A program made the translations under genes and the position numbers. The notes below the pieces were generated by a model. The model did no database searches, was not told the origin of the DNA, and saw only the letters and a list, made by a program, of their open reading frames with translations. 64,000 nucleotides of DNA from Streptococcus sp. SK643 (lineage in GTDB: Bacteria; Bacillota; Bacilli; Lactobacillales; Streptococcaceae): NCBI RefSeq assembly GCF_000259505.1, contig NZ_AJMM01000019.1, positions 62,001 through 126,000 of the forward strand, in the 5' to 3' direction. Positions 47,514-54,977 of the stretch are shown in pieces; positions within the stretch are counted from its first letter, which is position 1, and each line of letters starts with the position of its first letter.

Positions 47514-48383
47514 ATGAAAAAAGCGTTAGTGTTGAATTTCAGTTTTATCGCAATTATCCTCTCAGCCTGTTTTCTAAGTTTTGTAGTGATTTTAGTAGTT
47601 AACTTTCATAATACTTTTTCTGGACCATCTCAATCAGAAATTGAGAGTGTAACAAGAAGAACCTTAAAGTTATATGGTTTCGAAGGAGATGTAAAGGTTA
47701 CTAAATATTCTAGATACAGATGGCCTTCTGTAGAGTATGAAATTGAATACGATTATAGTGAAGAAGTTAATGGTAGGAGAGTAACTGTTAGTGATAGTTT
47801 GATATATGATCCTAAATCTTCCAGAACTTCTAGAAAAACGGAGGAAGAACTAGCCTATGATGGAACTATCAAAACGATGTTACATCAATTTTCACATATA
47901 GCAGATCAGATACTCAACCAGAACCCTGTAAGTGTTTCTAATAAAGAAAAAGTAGAGAATTTTTTCAAGCAATATGAAAATCCCAATTTTGAATTCGTGA
48001 ATAGTTACTGGAGTGTCGATACTGAATCTGACAATATTCAAGACTATTATGCCCTCATCGAAAAGAACCATAGGGAAGGTAAAGCCTTTCAAGGTTTATA
48101 TGACCTCCCTATTGATGAATTTTTGGAAAAAGGAATTCTTAAAGGAAGTGTTACTTATAAAGACACTGTTTTAGAAGAGGGTGAGAAAGATTATTTTAAT
48201 GGTGAAGGTGGTCTGACAGAGTTTATCAAAAATGGAATAGATAGCGCAGATCTTGCAGACGCATTTTATGAAATCTCTTATTATTACGCTGGAAAAAGTG
48301 GGAAAGGCTATCGGTCTGGTAGCAAGACAACTTTAAAAATTCAAAATCATAAAATGAAGGATTATGGAATTCATAATGACTAA
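47514..48383 (+). CDS. Hypothetical membrane-anchored protein
   Basis: 289 residues with one N-terminal hydrophobic segment (about 6-31), then a charged extracytoplasmic part rich in E, K, Y and S. LSAC at 17-20 resembles a lipobox but sits inside the hydrophobic run and is followed by more hydrophobic residues, so a membrane anchor is more likely than a lipoprotein. AGGAG before the ATG. No family recognised. Together with the next gene it forms an unannotated pair between uvrB and the NUDIX gene. Confidence 0.7.
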   Translation: MKKALVLNFSFIAIILSACFLSFVVILVVNFHNTFSGPSQSEIESVTRRTLKLYGFEGDVKVTKYSRYRWPSVEYEIEYDYSEEVNGRRVTVSDSLIYDPKSSRTSRKTEEELAYDGTIKTMLHQFSHIADQILNQNPVSVSNKEKVENFFKQYENPNFEFVNSYWSVDTESDNIQDYYALIEKNHREGKAFQGLYDLPIDEFLEKGILKGSVTYKDTVLEEGEKDYFNGEGGLTEFIKNGIDSADLADAFYEISYYYAGKSGKGYRSGSKTTLKIQNHKMKDYGIHND

Positions 48384-48491
48384 AAACTTTTTCATTAAGT
48401 ATCTTAGCTCGATATTAATAATGGATTTGGAACAACATACAGTCCATCAATTATTGAAGTATAAACATAAAAAGAAAAGGAGTCATCCATC

Positions 48492-49019
48492 TTGAAACAC
48501 TTAACTTTATTTAGAATAGTCTATCTTATTTTACTAGGATTTGTCCTTATCGATTTTTGCCTATCAATATTTGGTTTATCGTTTACTCCCATTCTTTGGG
48601 ATAGTTGGCTTTTCCTTTTAGTGATTACTCTTTTTATTCGTTTTTGGAGACATCTGGTAATTCTAGACCTTCTCTTTGGAATATTTGGAATACCATTCAT
48701 TCCCATTATATTTAAAACAGGACAATTTGTACCAGTTATTTTGGTTATCGCGCATATTCTTAGTTATTGTTTCAAGGAACGATACCGTCTCTTTGAAGGA
48801 ATTCGTAGTGCTATTTGTAGTTTATATATATGGATATTTATGTTTGTTATTTTGGCTTTTATGCCACAAATTCCTCTTCCAATAACACTTGATTTTGAAG
48901 TTCGGGAACAAGAAATTGTCATTAAAAAAGGATATTTGCTTCATGAAGTAAATGATTACCACGAGCGAATTAATCCCTTCATTATGAAATCTGAAATTAG
49001 CCATGAAAAAGTTATCTAA
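48492..49019 (+). CDS. Hypothetical integral membrane protein
   Basis: 175 residues from TTG 48492, with AAAGGAG about nine bases upstream. Four or five hydrophobic segments fill residues 6-135 (two carry the similar FGLSFTPI and FGIPFIPI, hinting at an internal repeat), then a charged tail. Not recognised. Confidence 0.65.
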   Translation: MKHLTLFRIVYLILLGFVLIDFCLSIFGLSFTPILWDSWLFLLVITLFIRFWRHLVILDLLFGIFGIPFIPIIFKTGQFVPVILVIAHILSYCFKERYRLFEGIRSAICSLYIWIFMFVILAFMPQIPLPITLDFEVREQEIVIKKGYLLHEVNDYHERINPFIMKSEISHEKVI

Positions 49020-49039
49020 TTTAGAAAGCGAGTAAATTT

Positions 49040-49507
49040 ATGTCCCGTTCTCAATTAACGATTTTAACCAATATCTGTCTGATTGAAGACCTCGAAACGC
49101 AGCGCGTGGTGATGCAGTATCGCGCTCCTGAAACCAATCGCTGGTCTGGTTATGCCTTTCCAGGAGGCCATGTAGAAAATGGCGAATCTTTCGCAGAGTC
49201 TGTCATTCGTGAAATCTATGAAGAAACAGGGTTGACTATCCAAAATCCTCAACTTGTCGGCATTAAAAATTGGCCACTAGATACAGGTGGGCGCTATATT
49301 GTCGTTTGTTATAAGGCGACTGAGTTCTCTGGTACCCTTCGCTCTTCAGATGAAGGAGAAGTTTCTTGGGTGCAAAAAGACCAGATTCCAAACTTGGATC
49401 TGGCCTATGATATGTTACCCTTGATGGAGATGATGGAAGCTCCGGACAAATCTGAATTTTTTTACCCTCGCCGTACAGAAGACGATTGGGAAAAGAAAAT
49501 TTTCTAA
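49040..49507 (+). CDS. NUDIX hydrolase (MutT-like)
   Basis: 155 residues with a complete Nudix box, GGHVENGESFAESVIREIYEE-TG. Begins with SQLTILTNICLIED, typical of streptococcal 8-oxo-dGTP-ase-annotated paralogues, but the substrate is not predictable. Its TAA stop interlocks with the stop of the convergent niaR (CTAA, four-base overlap), so no terminator separates them. Confidence 0.88.
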   Translation: MSRSQLTILTNICLIEDLETQRVVMQYRAPETNRWSGYAFPGGHVENGESFAESVIREIYEETGLTIQNPQLVGIKNWPLDTGGRYIVVCYKATEFSGTLRSSDEGEVSWVQKDQIPNLDLAYDMLPLMEMMEAPDKSEFFYPRRTEDDWEKKIF

Positions 49508-50019
49508 TCCTTTGCCAAATAACCGAGCTGATCCAAGGCCTCCTCGATATAGTGGAGGTCTTGTTGTGTTTCGGCCTCAACTAGGTGATAATGAATGCCA
49601 TCTGTCAATTCAGAAATTGGTTTAAAGTCAGCTCTTTCAACTTGTTCTAGAAAGTGTTGGACATCGCGTCGACAGGTCAGTTTAAGCAAGGTTTCGATTT
49701 CTCCATATACAGGATGATCAATCAAGATATTTTGAACGCGACCGCCATTATCTACGATAGCAAGTAATTCTCGTCCAATTTCTTCAACTTCATGCTTAAC
49801 TTTGAAAAGTTTGTGGACGTATGGATTGACATCAACTTGCTTATAGATGTAGCCACGATTGGTTGATAGGATAGGAGCGCCATCGGCTCTCAAAATTGCA
49901 ATGTCTTGTACAATGACTTGACGTGTGACATGAAAGTGCTCAGCTAATCTTTGGCCATTGAGGGCTTTTGGAGATTCTTTCAAGAGTTGAAGTAGGGCTT
50001 GTTTACGATTTTTTGTCAT
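49504..50019 (-). CDS. niaR: Niacin-responsive repressor NiaR
   Basis: 171 residues: N-terminal winged helix (about 7-60, LAEHFHVTRQVIVQDIAILRA) and a C-terminal 3H domain with conserved histidines (NPYVHKLFKV, DHPVYGE, GIHYHLVE) that binds nicotinic acid. NiaR represses NAD-precursor genes when niacin is present. It follows niaX by 11 bases in the same operon and probably regulates itself through the palindrome upstream of niaX. Confidence 0.9.
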   Translation of the reverse strand: MTKNRKQALLQLLKESPKALNGQRLAEHFHVTRQVIVQDIAILRADGAPILSTNRGYIYKQVDVNPYVHKLFKVKHEVEEIGRELLAIVDNGGRVQNILIDHPVYGEIETLLKLTCRRDVQHFLEQVERADFKPISELTDGIHYHLVEAETQQDLHYIEEALDQLGYLAKD

Positions 50020-50030
50020 AGAAATTCCTT

Positions 50031-50558
50031 TTAACGGCGTTTTCGAAGCACTTTAAATACTGCAAGTGCTAATGTATAGTCTACCATACTATGGATAATT
50101 GTACCAAATCCAACTAGGACAAAGAGAACATAAAACATATTTGCTACGTTGGTACCAGAAGTTGCGTAAAAAATGACACAGGCTAATACTTCAGCAAGGG
50201 CATGAATGATAGCTAAAATAAAGTTGAACATCCAGGAAGATTTTGGTTTATCGAGGGTATCAGGGAATTTTTGTAGATAAAGAGCTCCTAGAGTCCCAAA
50301 AAAGATATGGGAAAAAGCCCTAAAAACAATCACCATGGGATAGCCAGCCATCAAAAAACCAAAACTAGAGGCTATAATAACAAAAATTGCCATCAAGGGA
50401 GATAAAAACATGGCGATAAAAATAGCAATGTGACTCCCCAAAGTATAAGAAGCAGGTGGAATGATAATCTTAAAAGGCATGACAAGAGGAATTAAAATCG
50501 CAATAGCCGTTAATAGGGCTGTCATTGTCATAAATTGTGTTTTTTTCCGTATATTCAT
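50031..50558 (-). CDS. niaX: Niacin transporter NiaX
   Basis: 175 residues, six hydrophobic segments, with PPASYTLGSHIAIFIAMFLSP resembling ECF-type substrate-binding components. The niaX-niaR pairing and the upstream NiaR-like operator support niacin uptake. ATG at 50558 is chosen because GGAGG precedes it on the minus strand by five bases; an upstream ATG lies before that site. Confidence 0.87.
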   Translation of the reverse strand: MNIRKKTQFMTMTALLTAIAILIPLVMPFKIIIPPASYTLGSHIAIFIAMFLSPLMAIFVIIASSFGFLMAGYPMVIVFRAFSHIFFGTLGALYLQKFPDTLDKPKSSWMFNFILAIIHALAEVLACVIFYATSGTNVANMFYVLFVLVGFGTIIHSMVDYTLALAVFKVLRKRR

Positions 50559-50575
50559 AAGAACCTCCATTTATC

Positions 50576-50585
50576 TGTATATACA
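50576..50585 (-). promoter_or_regulatory. NiaR operator
   Basis: Perfect palindrome TGTATATACA just downstream of the niaX -10, matching the TGTNTANACA-type core of streptococcal NiaR sites. Flanking bases on the minus strand (TACTTA... and ...GATAAAT) also fit the longer consensus as I recall it. Confidence 0.7.
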
Positions 50586-50590
50586 TAAGT

Positions 50591-50619
50591 ATAGTACAAT
50601 AAATAGTCAGTTAAGTCAA
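50591..50619 (-). promoter_or_regulatory. niaX-niaR promoter
   Basis: Minus strand TTGACT (50619-50614), 17-bp spacer, TACTAT (50596-50591). The operator lies over the expected start site. Confidence 0.75.
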
Positions 50620-50691
50620 GATTTAATATTGATTTATAAGATAAATTGGGTTAAAATGTAGTAAAATAGTTGGTTCGTAGGAGATAATGAT

Positions 50692-51060
50692 ATGTTTCTT
50701 TTTGTTTACCTAGTTGTGGTAATCTTCTCCATTTCAAAACAGCGGAAAAAAGGACGGGTTGTCTCTGGTTGGACTCGTTTTATAGTCTATAGTTTATTTG
50801 TTCTATCACTAATCTATCTACTAGCAGGTGTTTTGGCTTTTTCACTTATCATGAATCCCTTAGTAGGTTTTTACTATGTGGGAGTTATAGGAATCATGGT
50901 AGAAATTATTTTTTTTGTCAATATGGTGATTTCTTTTGGTTTGATGTTATTGTCAGTAAGTATATATTTGGATAGTAAGAGGAACCAAGAATCAACCCCT
51001 CTTTTACATCATTTATTAAGACTTGGTGTTCACATTCTATTGATTATTTACATTTTTTAA
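50692..51060 (+). CDS. Small hypothetical membrane protein
   Basis: 122 residues with four hydrophobic segments (about 2-13, 28-50, 55-88, 106-121) and a basic patch KQRKKGR near the N-terminus. GTAGGAG before the ATG. Not recognised. A terminator shared with panT follows. Confidence 0.65.
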   Translation: MFLFVYLVVVIFSISKQRKKGRVVSGWTRFIVYSLFVLSLIYLLAGVLAFSLIMNPLVGFYYVGVIGIMVEIIFFVNMVISFGLMLLSVSIYLDSKRNQESTPLLHHLLRLGVHILLIIYIF

Positions 51061-51064
51061 AATG

Positions 51065-51104
51065 AAAACTCCACCTTCAGGACGAAAGTGGAGTTGTTTT
51101 TTAT
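51065..51104. terminator. Bidirectional terminator
   Basis: AACTCCAC (51067-51074) / GTGGAGTT (51088-51095), flanked by A-rich and T-rich tracts for both strands. Confidence 0.8.
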
Positions 51105-51664
51105 TTCTTTAAAGTTTGTAGTCTTGGAACAATCGCTAGGGTTAGAACTGCGGAAATGACTAATTCGGCAATCGAATTTGTTGAGATAACAGTTGCTAGG
51201 AGTTTTTGGATATTACCATCAAAAACATTTCCAAAAAGGTAGAAAATTCCACCAAGTACAAAGACTGTGTTGGTAAGTGAACCAAGGGCACCAGCTAAAA
51301 TCAGACCAGTCTTGTTTTTCATTAGTTTATAGACTAGATAAGGAGTTAAACCAATCAAAATACGTGGGACAATGGCAATCATAGCTGAATAGATGTTCCC
51401 GTTCGGTACGAATGGAGAGAAGAGGTAGCTTGTCGGTAGAATCGTAATTGTGTTAACAGTTAAGCTAAGTAACCCCATCAAAAATCCAAGTGTAACTCCA
51501 ACTCGTGGACCATAAATGATGCTTGCGATAATCACAGGAATGTGAACGAGGGTCGGTTTGATAGGAAATGGGAATAGATTAAATATTAATGAGCTCAAAA
51601 AATGAATCACGAGCATGGTTGCAAAAAAGATAGCAATGGGTGCAATATTAGAGCGTTTTTTCAT
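51101..51664 (-). CDS. panT: ECF transporter S component, pantothenate-type
   Basis: 187 residues, six hydrophobic segments, with PTLVHIPVIIASIIYGPRVG and NTITILPTSYLFSPF. S component that binds vitamin and docks to a shared EcfAAT module not in this window. Pantothenate is inferred from the coaBC operon: its start overlaps the end of coaC by 17 bases. Confidence 0.82.
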   Translation of the reverse strand: MKKRSNIAPIAIFFATMLVIHFLSSLIFNLFPFPIKPTLVHIPVIIASIIYGPRVGVTLGFLMGLLSLTVNTITILPTSYLFSPFVPNGNIYSAMIAIVPRILIGLTPYLVYKLMKNKTGLILAGALGSLTNTVFVLGGIFYLFGNVFDGNIQKLLATVISTNSIAELVISAVLTLAIVPRLQTLKK

Positions 51665-52199
51665 CGAGAGTTTCCTTTATTCTTTCTAAAATAATTGTGA
51701 GGTCAGCTAAGGCTCCTCGTCCGTGGTCTCCACAAGCTAGTAGGGATTCCTTTGGAGCAATCAGCTGATAGCCGTGGTTCTCTAATGTTTTCAGATTAGC
51801 CTGAGTTGCTGGATGGTCATACATTTTTGTATTCATAGCTGGTGCAATGAGTTTGGGAATATGACTTGGCAAGGCTAGAGCCATACAAGTTACCATGTTG
51901 TCCGCAAAGCCGTGGGCTAGTTTTGCAATAGTGTTAGCAGTTGCAGGAGCCACGATAAATAAATCTGCTTTTTTTCCAAGTTCAATATGATTAACCTGAT
52001 TAGGATAGGGTTCTTTCATGACATCCAAGTGGACGGAGTTCTGTGAGAGTACCTGTAGTGTCAATGGTTGGATAAACTCTGTAGCAGCCTGAGTCATTAT
52101 GACTGTGATCTGATGACCTTGTTTTTTTAGAGAACTAAGTAAATCTGCCGACTTGTAAGAGGCGATTGAGCCCGTTACAGCCAAGAGAATGTTTGCCAT
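51648..52199 (-). CDS. coaC: Phosphopantothenoylcysteine decarboxylase
   Basis: 183-residue flavoprotein of the HFCD family, making 4'-phosphopantetheine. LLAVTGSIASYK (FMN-binding) at the N-terminus, PATANTIAK-type and APAMNTKMYDHP substrate motifs and a CGDHGRGAL near the end with the catalytic cysteine. Split from CoaB, as is usual in streptococci. AAAGGAA-type ribosome site, 11 bases after coaB. Confidence 0.92.
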   Translation of the reverse strand: MANILLAVTGSIASYKSADLLSSLKKQGHQITVIMTQAATEFIQPLTLQVLSQNSVHLDVMKEPYPNQVNHIELGKKADLFIVAPATANTIAKLAHGFADNMVTCMALALPSHIPKLIAPAMNTKMYDHPATQANLKTLENHGYQLIAPKESLLACGDHGRGALADLTIILERIKETLDEKTL

Positions 52200-52210
52200 A
52201 GCTTTCCTTT

Positions 52211-52900
52211 CTAAGAATGATAGGCTTGAATTTTTTCAAGGAGGAGTTTTGCAATTTCTTCTTTAGTCTGGACTGTTTGTAGCTGATCTTTTTCAACAAA
52301 GATTGCACGATGCTGGTTCTCTGAGATTTGAGTCAGGTCATTTGCGATAATCAAGTCTGCTTGGTTCTTGATAAGACTTTTTCTAGCAATGTCAACCAGA
52401 TAGTCTTCGTTAACATCAACCAGTAGTTTGAAACCAATCAGATGAATAGCAGGATTCCATTCCTTGACTAGAGAGATGATTTTTGGTGTCTTTTTAAGGA
52501 ACAAAACCTGAACATCATCAGTTGAAGAAATCTTAGCTTGATGATTCTGCTTGCTTAAAAATTCTTCTAGATTGGGGCTAGCTTGGACTTCTTCAAGCCC
52601 TGTCATATAAACGGGAGTGTAGTCAGAAACAGCCATTGAGTGAATCAAGACCTGATAATCCTGAACACGTTCTTGCATTTCCAGTAGAAGGTCCTTGGTA
52701 TTGTTAATTTCTAGAATATTTAGGTTGGGATGGGCTTTTGGCTTCAAAGCTCGTTTTGTCGTCATTAAACAAACTTCATGCCCTGCAGCAAGCAAAGTTT
52801 CTGTGATGATTTTCCCCAAGCGACCTGTAGAATGGTTAGTGATAGAGCGGACGCTATCGATAGCTTCACTGGTACCACCCGAAGTAACTAAAATTTTCAT
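52211..52900 (-). CDS. coaB: Phosphopantothenate-cysteine ligase
   Basis: 229 residues from ATG 52900. MKILVTSGGTSEAIDSVRSITN is the nucleotide-binding start of the split streptococcal CoaB, followed by AVSDYTPVY and the LIGFKLL segment. Joins cysteine to 4'-phosphopantothenate before CoaC acts. No ribosome site; the promoter -10 ends six bases before the ATG, so the mRNA is predicted leaderless. First gene of coaB-coaC-panT. Confidence 0.92.
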   Translation of the reverse strand: MKILVTSGGTSEAIDSVRSITNHSTGRLGKIITETLLAAGHEVCLMTTKRALKPKAHPNLNILEINNTKDLLLEMQERVQDYQVLIHSMAVSDYTPVYMTGLEEVQASPNLEEFLSKQNHQAKISSTDDVQVLFLKKTPKIISLVKEWNPAIHLIGFKLLVDVNEDYLVDIARKSLIKNQADLIIANDLTQISENQHRAIFVEKDQLQTVQTKEEIAKLLLEKIQAYHS

Positions 52901-52906
52901 AGCACT

Positions 52907-52935
52907 ATTGTACACAAAAATAAACGGTAAGTAAA
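52907..52935 (-). promoter_or_regulatory. coaB promoter, -10 six bases before ATG
   Basis: Minus strand TTTACT (52935-52930), 17-bp spacer, TACAAT (52912-52907), then six bases and ATG. Confidence 0.75.
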
Positions 52936-53084
52936 ATGAAAGTGATAAAAATTTGGTAAAAGGAAAGAATATAGTTTCAAACTATAAAGCCATATAAAAT
53001 TTAAGAAAGGACTCTAAAAACCTTAAAAACAGGGATATTCACGAACGTTTATAGAGTTTACTTCTATTAAAAATCTGTTTTTTA

Positions 53085-53093
53085 TGTTATAAT
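53085..53093 (+). promoter_or_regulatory. fhs extended -10 promoter
   Basis: TGT-TATAAT (hexamer 53088-53093). Confidence 0.7.
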
Positions 53094-53126
53094 AAATTAT
53101 CTTATTAGAGGTTAGAGGAGTTTTGA

Positions 53127-54797
53127 ATGAAAACAGATATTGAAATCGCACAGAGTATTGAGTTGAAACCAATCGTTGATGTTGTAGAGAAACTTGGTAT
53201 TTCTTACGATGATTTGGAGTTGTATGGAAAGTACAAGGCTAAGCTCAGCTTTGATAAAATTCGTGCAGTTGAGAACAATCCAGTTGGTAAATTGATTTTG
53301 GTTACTGCTATCAACCCAACACCTGCAGGTGAAGGAAAATCAACCATTACCATTGGTCTTGCGGATGCCTTGAATAAGATCGGCAAGAAAACCATGATTG
53401 CAATCCGCGAACCGTCTCTTGGTCCAGTAATGGGGATTAAGGGTGGTGCTGCTGGTGGTGGGTACGCCCAAGTTCTGCCAATGGAAGACATCAATCTCCA
53501 CTTTACTGGAGACATGCATGCCATTACAACTGCTAACAATGCGCTTTCTGCCTTGATTGACAATCACTTGCACCAAGGGAATGAGCTAGGAATTGACCAA
53601 CGTCGTATCCTTTGGAAACGTGTTGTGGATTTGAACGACCGCGCTCTTCGTCATGTGACCGTTGGACTTGGAGGTCCTCTAAACGGAATTCCACGTGAGG
53701 ATGGTTTTGACATTACCGTCGCTTCTGAAATCATGGCCATTCTTTGCTTGGCAACGGACATTGAGGACTTGAAACGCCGTTTGGCTAATATCGTAATCGG
53801 TTATCGCTATGACCGTACGCCAGTTTCTGTTGGCGATTTGCAGGTTGAAGGTGCCTTGGCTTTGATTTTGAAGGATGCGATTAAGCCAAACTTGGTTCAG
53901 ACAATTTACGGTACACCTGCCTTTGTACACGGTGGTCCATTTGCCAATATCGCTCATGGATGTAACTCTGTCTTGGCAACGACAACAGCCCTTCATTTGG
54001 CTGATTACACAGTTACAGAAGCTGGTTTTGGTGCAGACCTTGGTGCCGAGAAATTCCTTGATATCAAGACGCCAAACTTGCCAACATCTCCAGATGCAGT
54101 TGTCATTGTTGCAACCCTTCGTGCCCTTAAGATGAATGGTGGTGTGGCTAAAGACGCTCTGACTGAAGAAAACGTAGAAGCTGTTCGTGACGGTTTTGCC
54201 AACTTGAAACGCCATGTTGAAAATATCCGTAAATTTGGTGTACCTGCAGTTGTAGCGATTAACGAATTTGTATCTGATACAGAAGCTGAAATTACAGCCT
54301 TGAAAGAACTCTGTGCCTCAATTGATGTACCAGTTGAACTAGCAAGTGTCTGGGCTGATGGCGCAGAAGGTGGAGTAGCTCTTGCTGAAACAGTTGTCAA
54401 GACTATCGCTGAAAACCCAGCTAACTACAAACGTTTGTATGACAATGATCTTTCTGTTCAAGAAAAGATTGAAAAGATTGTTACTGAAATCTATCGTGGT
54501 TCAAAAGTAAACTTCGAGAAGAAAGCTCAAACGCAAATCGCTCAAATTGTTCAAAATGGTTGGGATAAATTGCCAATCTGTATGGCTAAGACTCAGTATA
54601 GCTTCTCAGATAATCCTAATGCACTTGGAGCACCAGAAAACTTTGAAATCACCATTCGTGAATTGGTACCAAAATTAGGTGCAGGCTTTATCGTTGCCTT
54701 AACTGGTGATGTCATGACCATGCCAGGACTTCCAAAACGACCAGCTGCTCTCAACATGGATGTTGAAAGTGACGGAACTGTACTAGGCTTGTTCTAA
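53127..54797 (+). CDS. fhs: Formate-tetrahydrofolate ligase
   Basis: Makes 10-formyl-tetrahydrofolate from formate, THF and ATP for purine and initiator tRNA formylation. 556 residues with [19 protein letters not shown] (P-loop), [21 protein letters not shown] and a [13 protein letters not shown]-terminus. AGAGGAG ribosome site. Single gene with its own terminator. Confidence 0.96.
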   Translation: MKTDIEIAQSIELKPIVDVVEKLGISYDDLELYGKYKAKLSFDKIRAVENNPVGKLILVTAINPTPAGEGKSTITIGLADALNKIGKKTMIAIREPSLGPVMGIKGGAAGGGYAQVLPMEDINLHFTGDMHAITTANNALSALIDNHLHQGNELGIDQRRILWKRVVDLNDRALRHVTVGLGGPLNGIPREDGFDITVASEIMAILCLATDIEDLKRRLANIVIGYRYDRTPVSVGDLQVEGALALILKDAIKPNLVQTIYGTPAFVHGGPFANIAHGCNSVLATTTALHLADYTVTEAGFGADLGAEKFLDIKTPNLPTSPDAVVIVATLRALKMNGGVAKDALTEENVEAVRDGFANLKRHVENIRKFGVPAVVAINEFVSDTEAEITALKELCASIDVPVELASVWADGAEGGVALAETVVKTIAENPANYKRLYDNDLSVQEKIEKIVTEIYRGSKVNFEKKAQTQIAQIVQNGWDKLPICMAKTQYSFSDNPNALGAPENFEITIRELVPKLGAGFIVALTGDVMTMPGLPKRPAALNMDVESDGTVLGLF

Positions 54798-54816
54798 TAG
54801 TCTCTTGAATTTTAAT

Positions 54817-54850
54817 GAGTTTGGAATAGTATCCAGACTCTTTTTTCTTT
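54817..54850 (+). terminator. fhs terminator
   Basis: GAGTTTGGA (54817-54825) / TCCAGACTC (54832-54840), one G-U pair, then TTTTTTCTTT. Confidence 0.85.
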
Positions 54851-54935
54851 TTTAAATTTATGGATGTGTCTTCAGCTGATGATCGTGTTTCTTCTAGACG
54901 CAGTCAGTCTTGGTAAAGATATTTTGCTTAATTTC

Positions 54936-54944
54936 TGATATAAT
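54936..54944 (+). promoter_or_regulatory. pcrA extended -10 promoter
   Basis: TGA-TATAAT (hexamer 54939-54944). Confidence 0.7.
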
Positions 54945-54977
54945 AGAAACATTGATTTCAAGAGTAAGGAAGAGAAG

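Noticed and set aside
48421-48495. 24-codon ORF between the two unknown membrane genes
   Set aside because: No ribosome site and lysine-rich low-complexity product; it merely spans the next gene's ribosome site.
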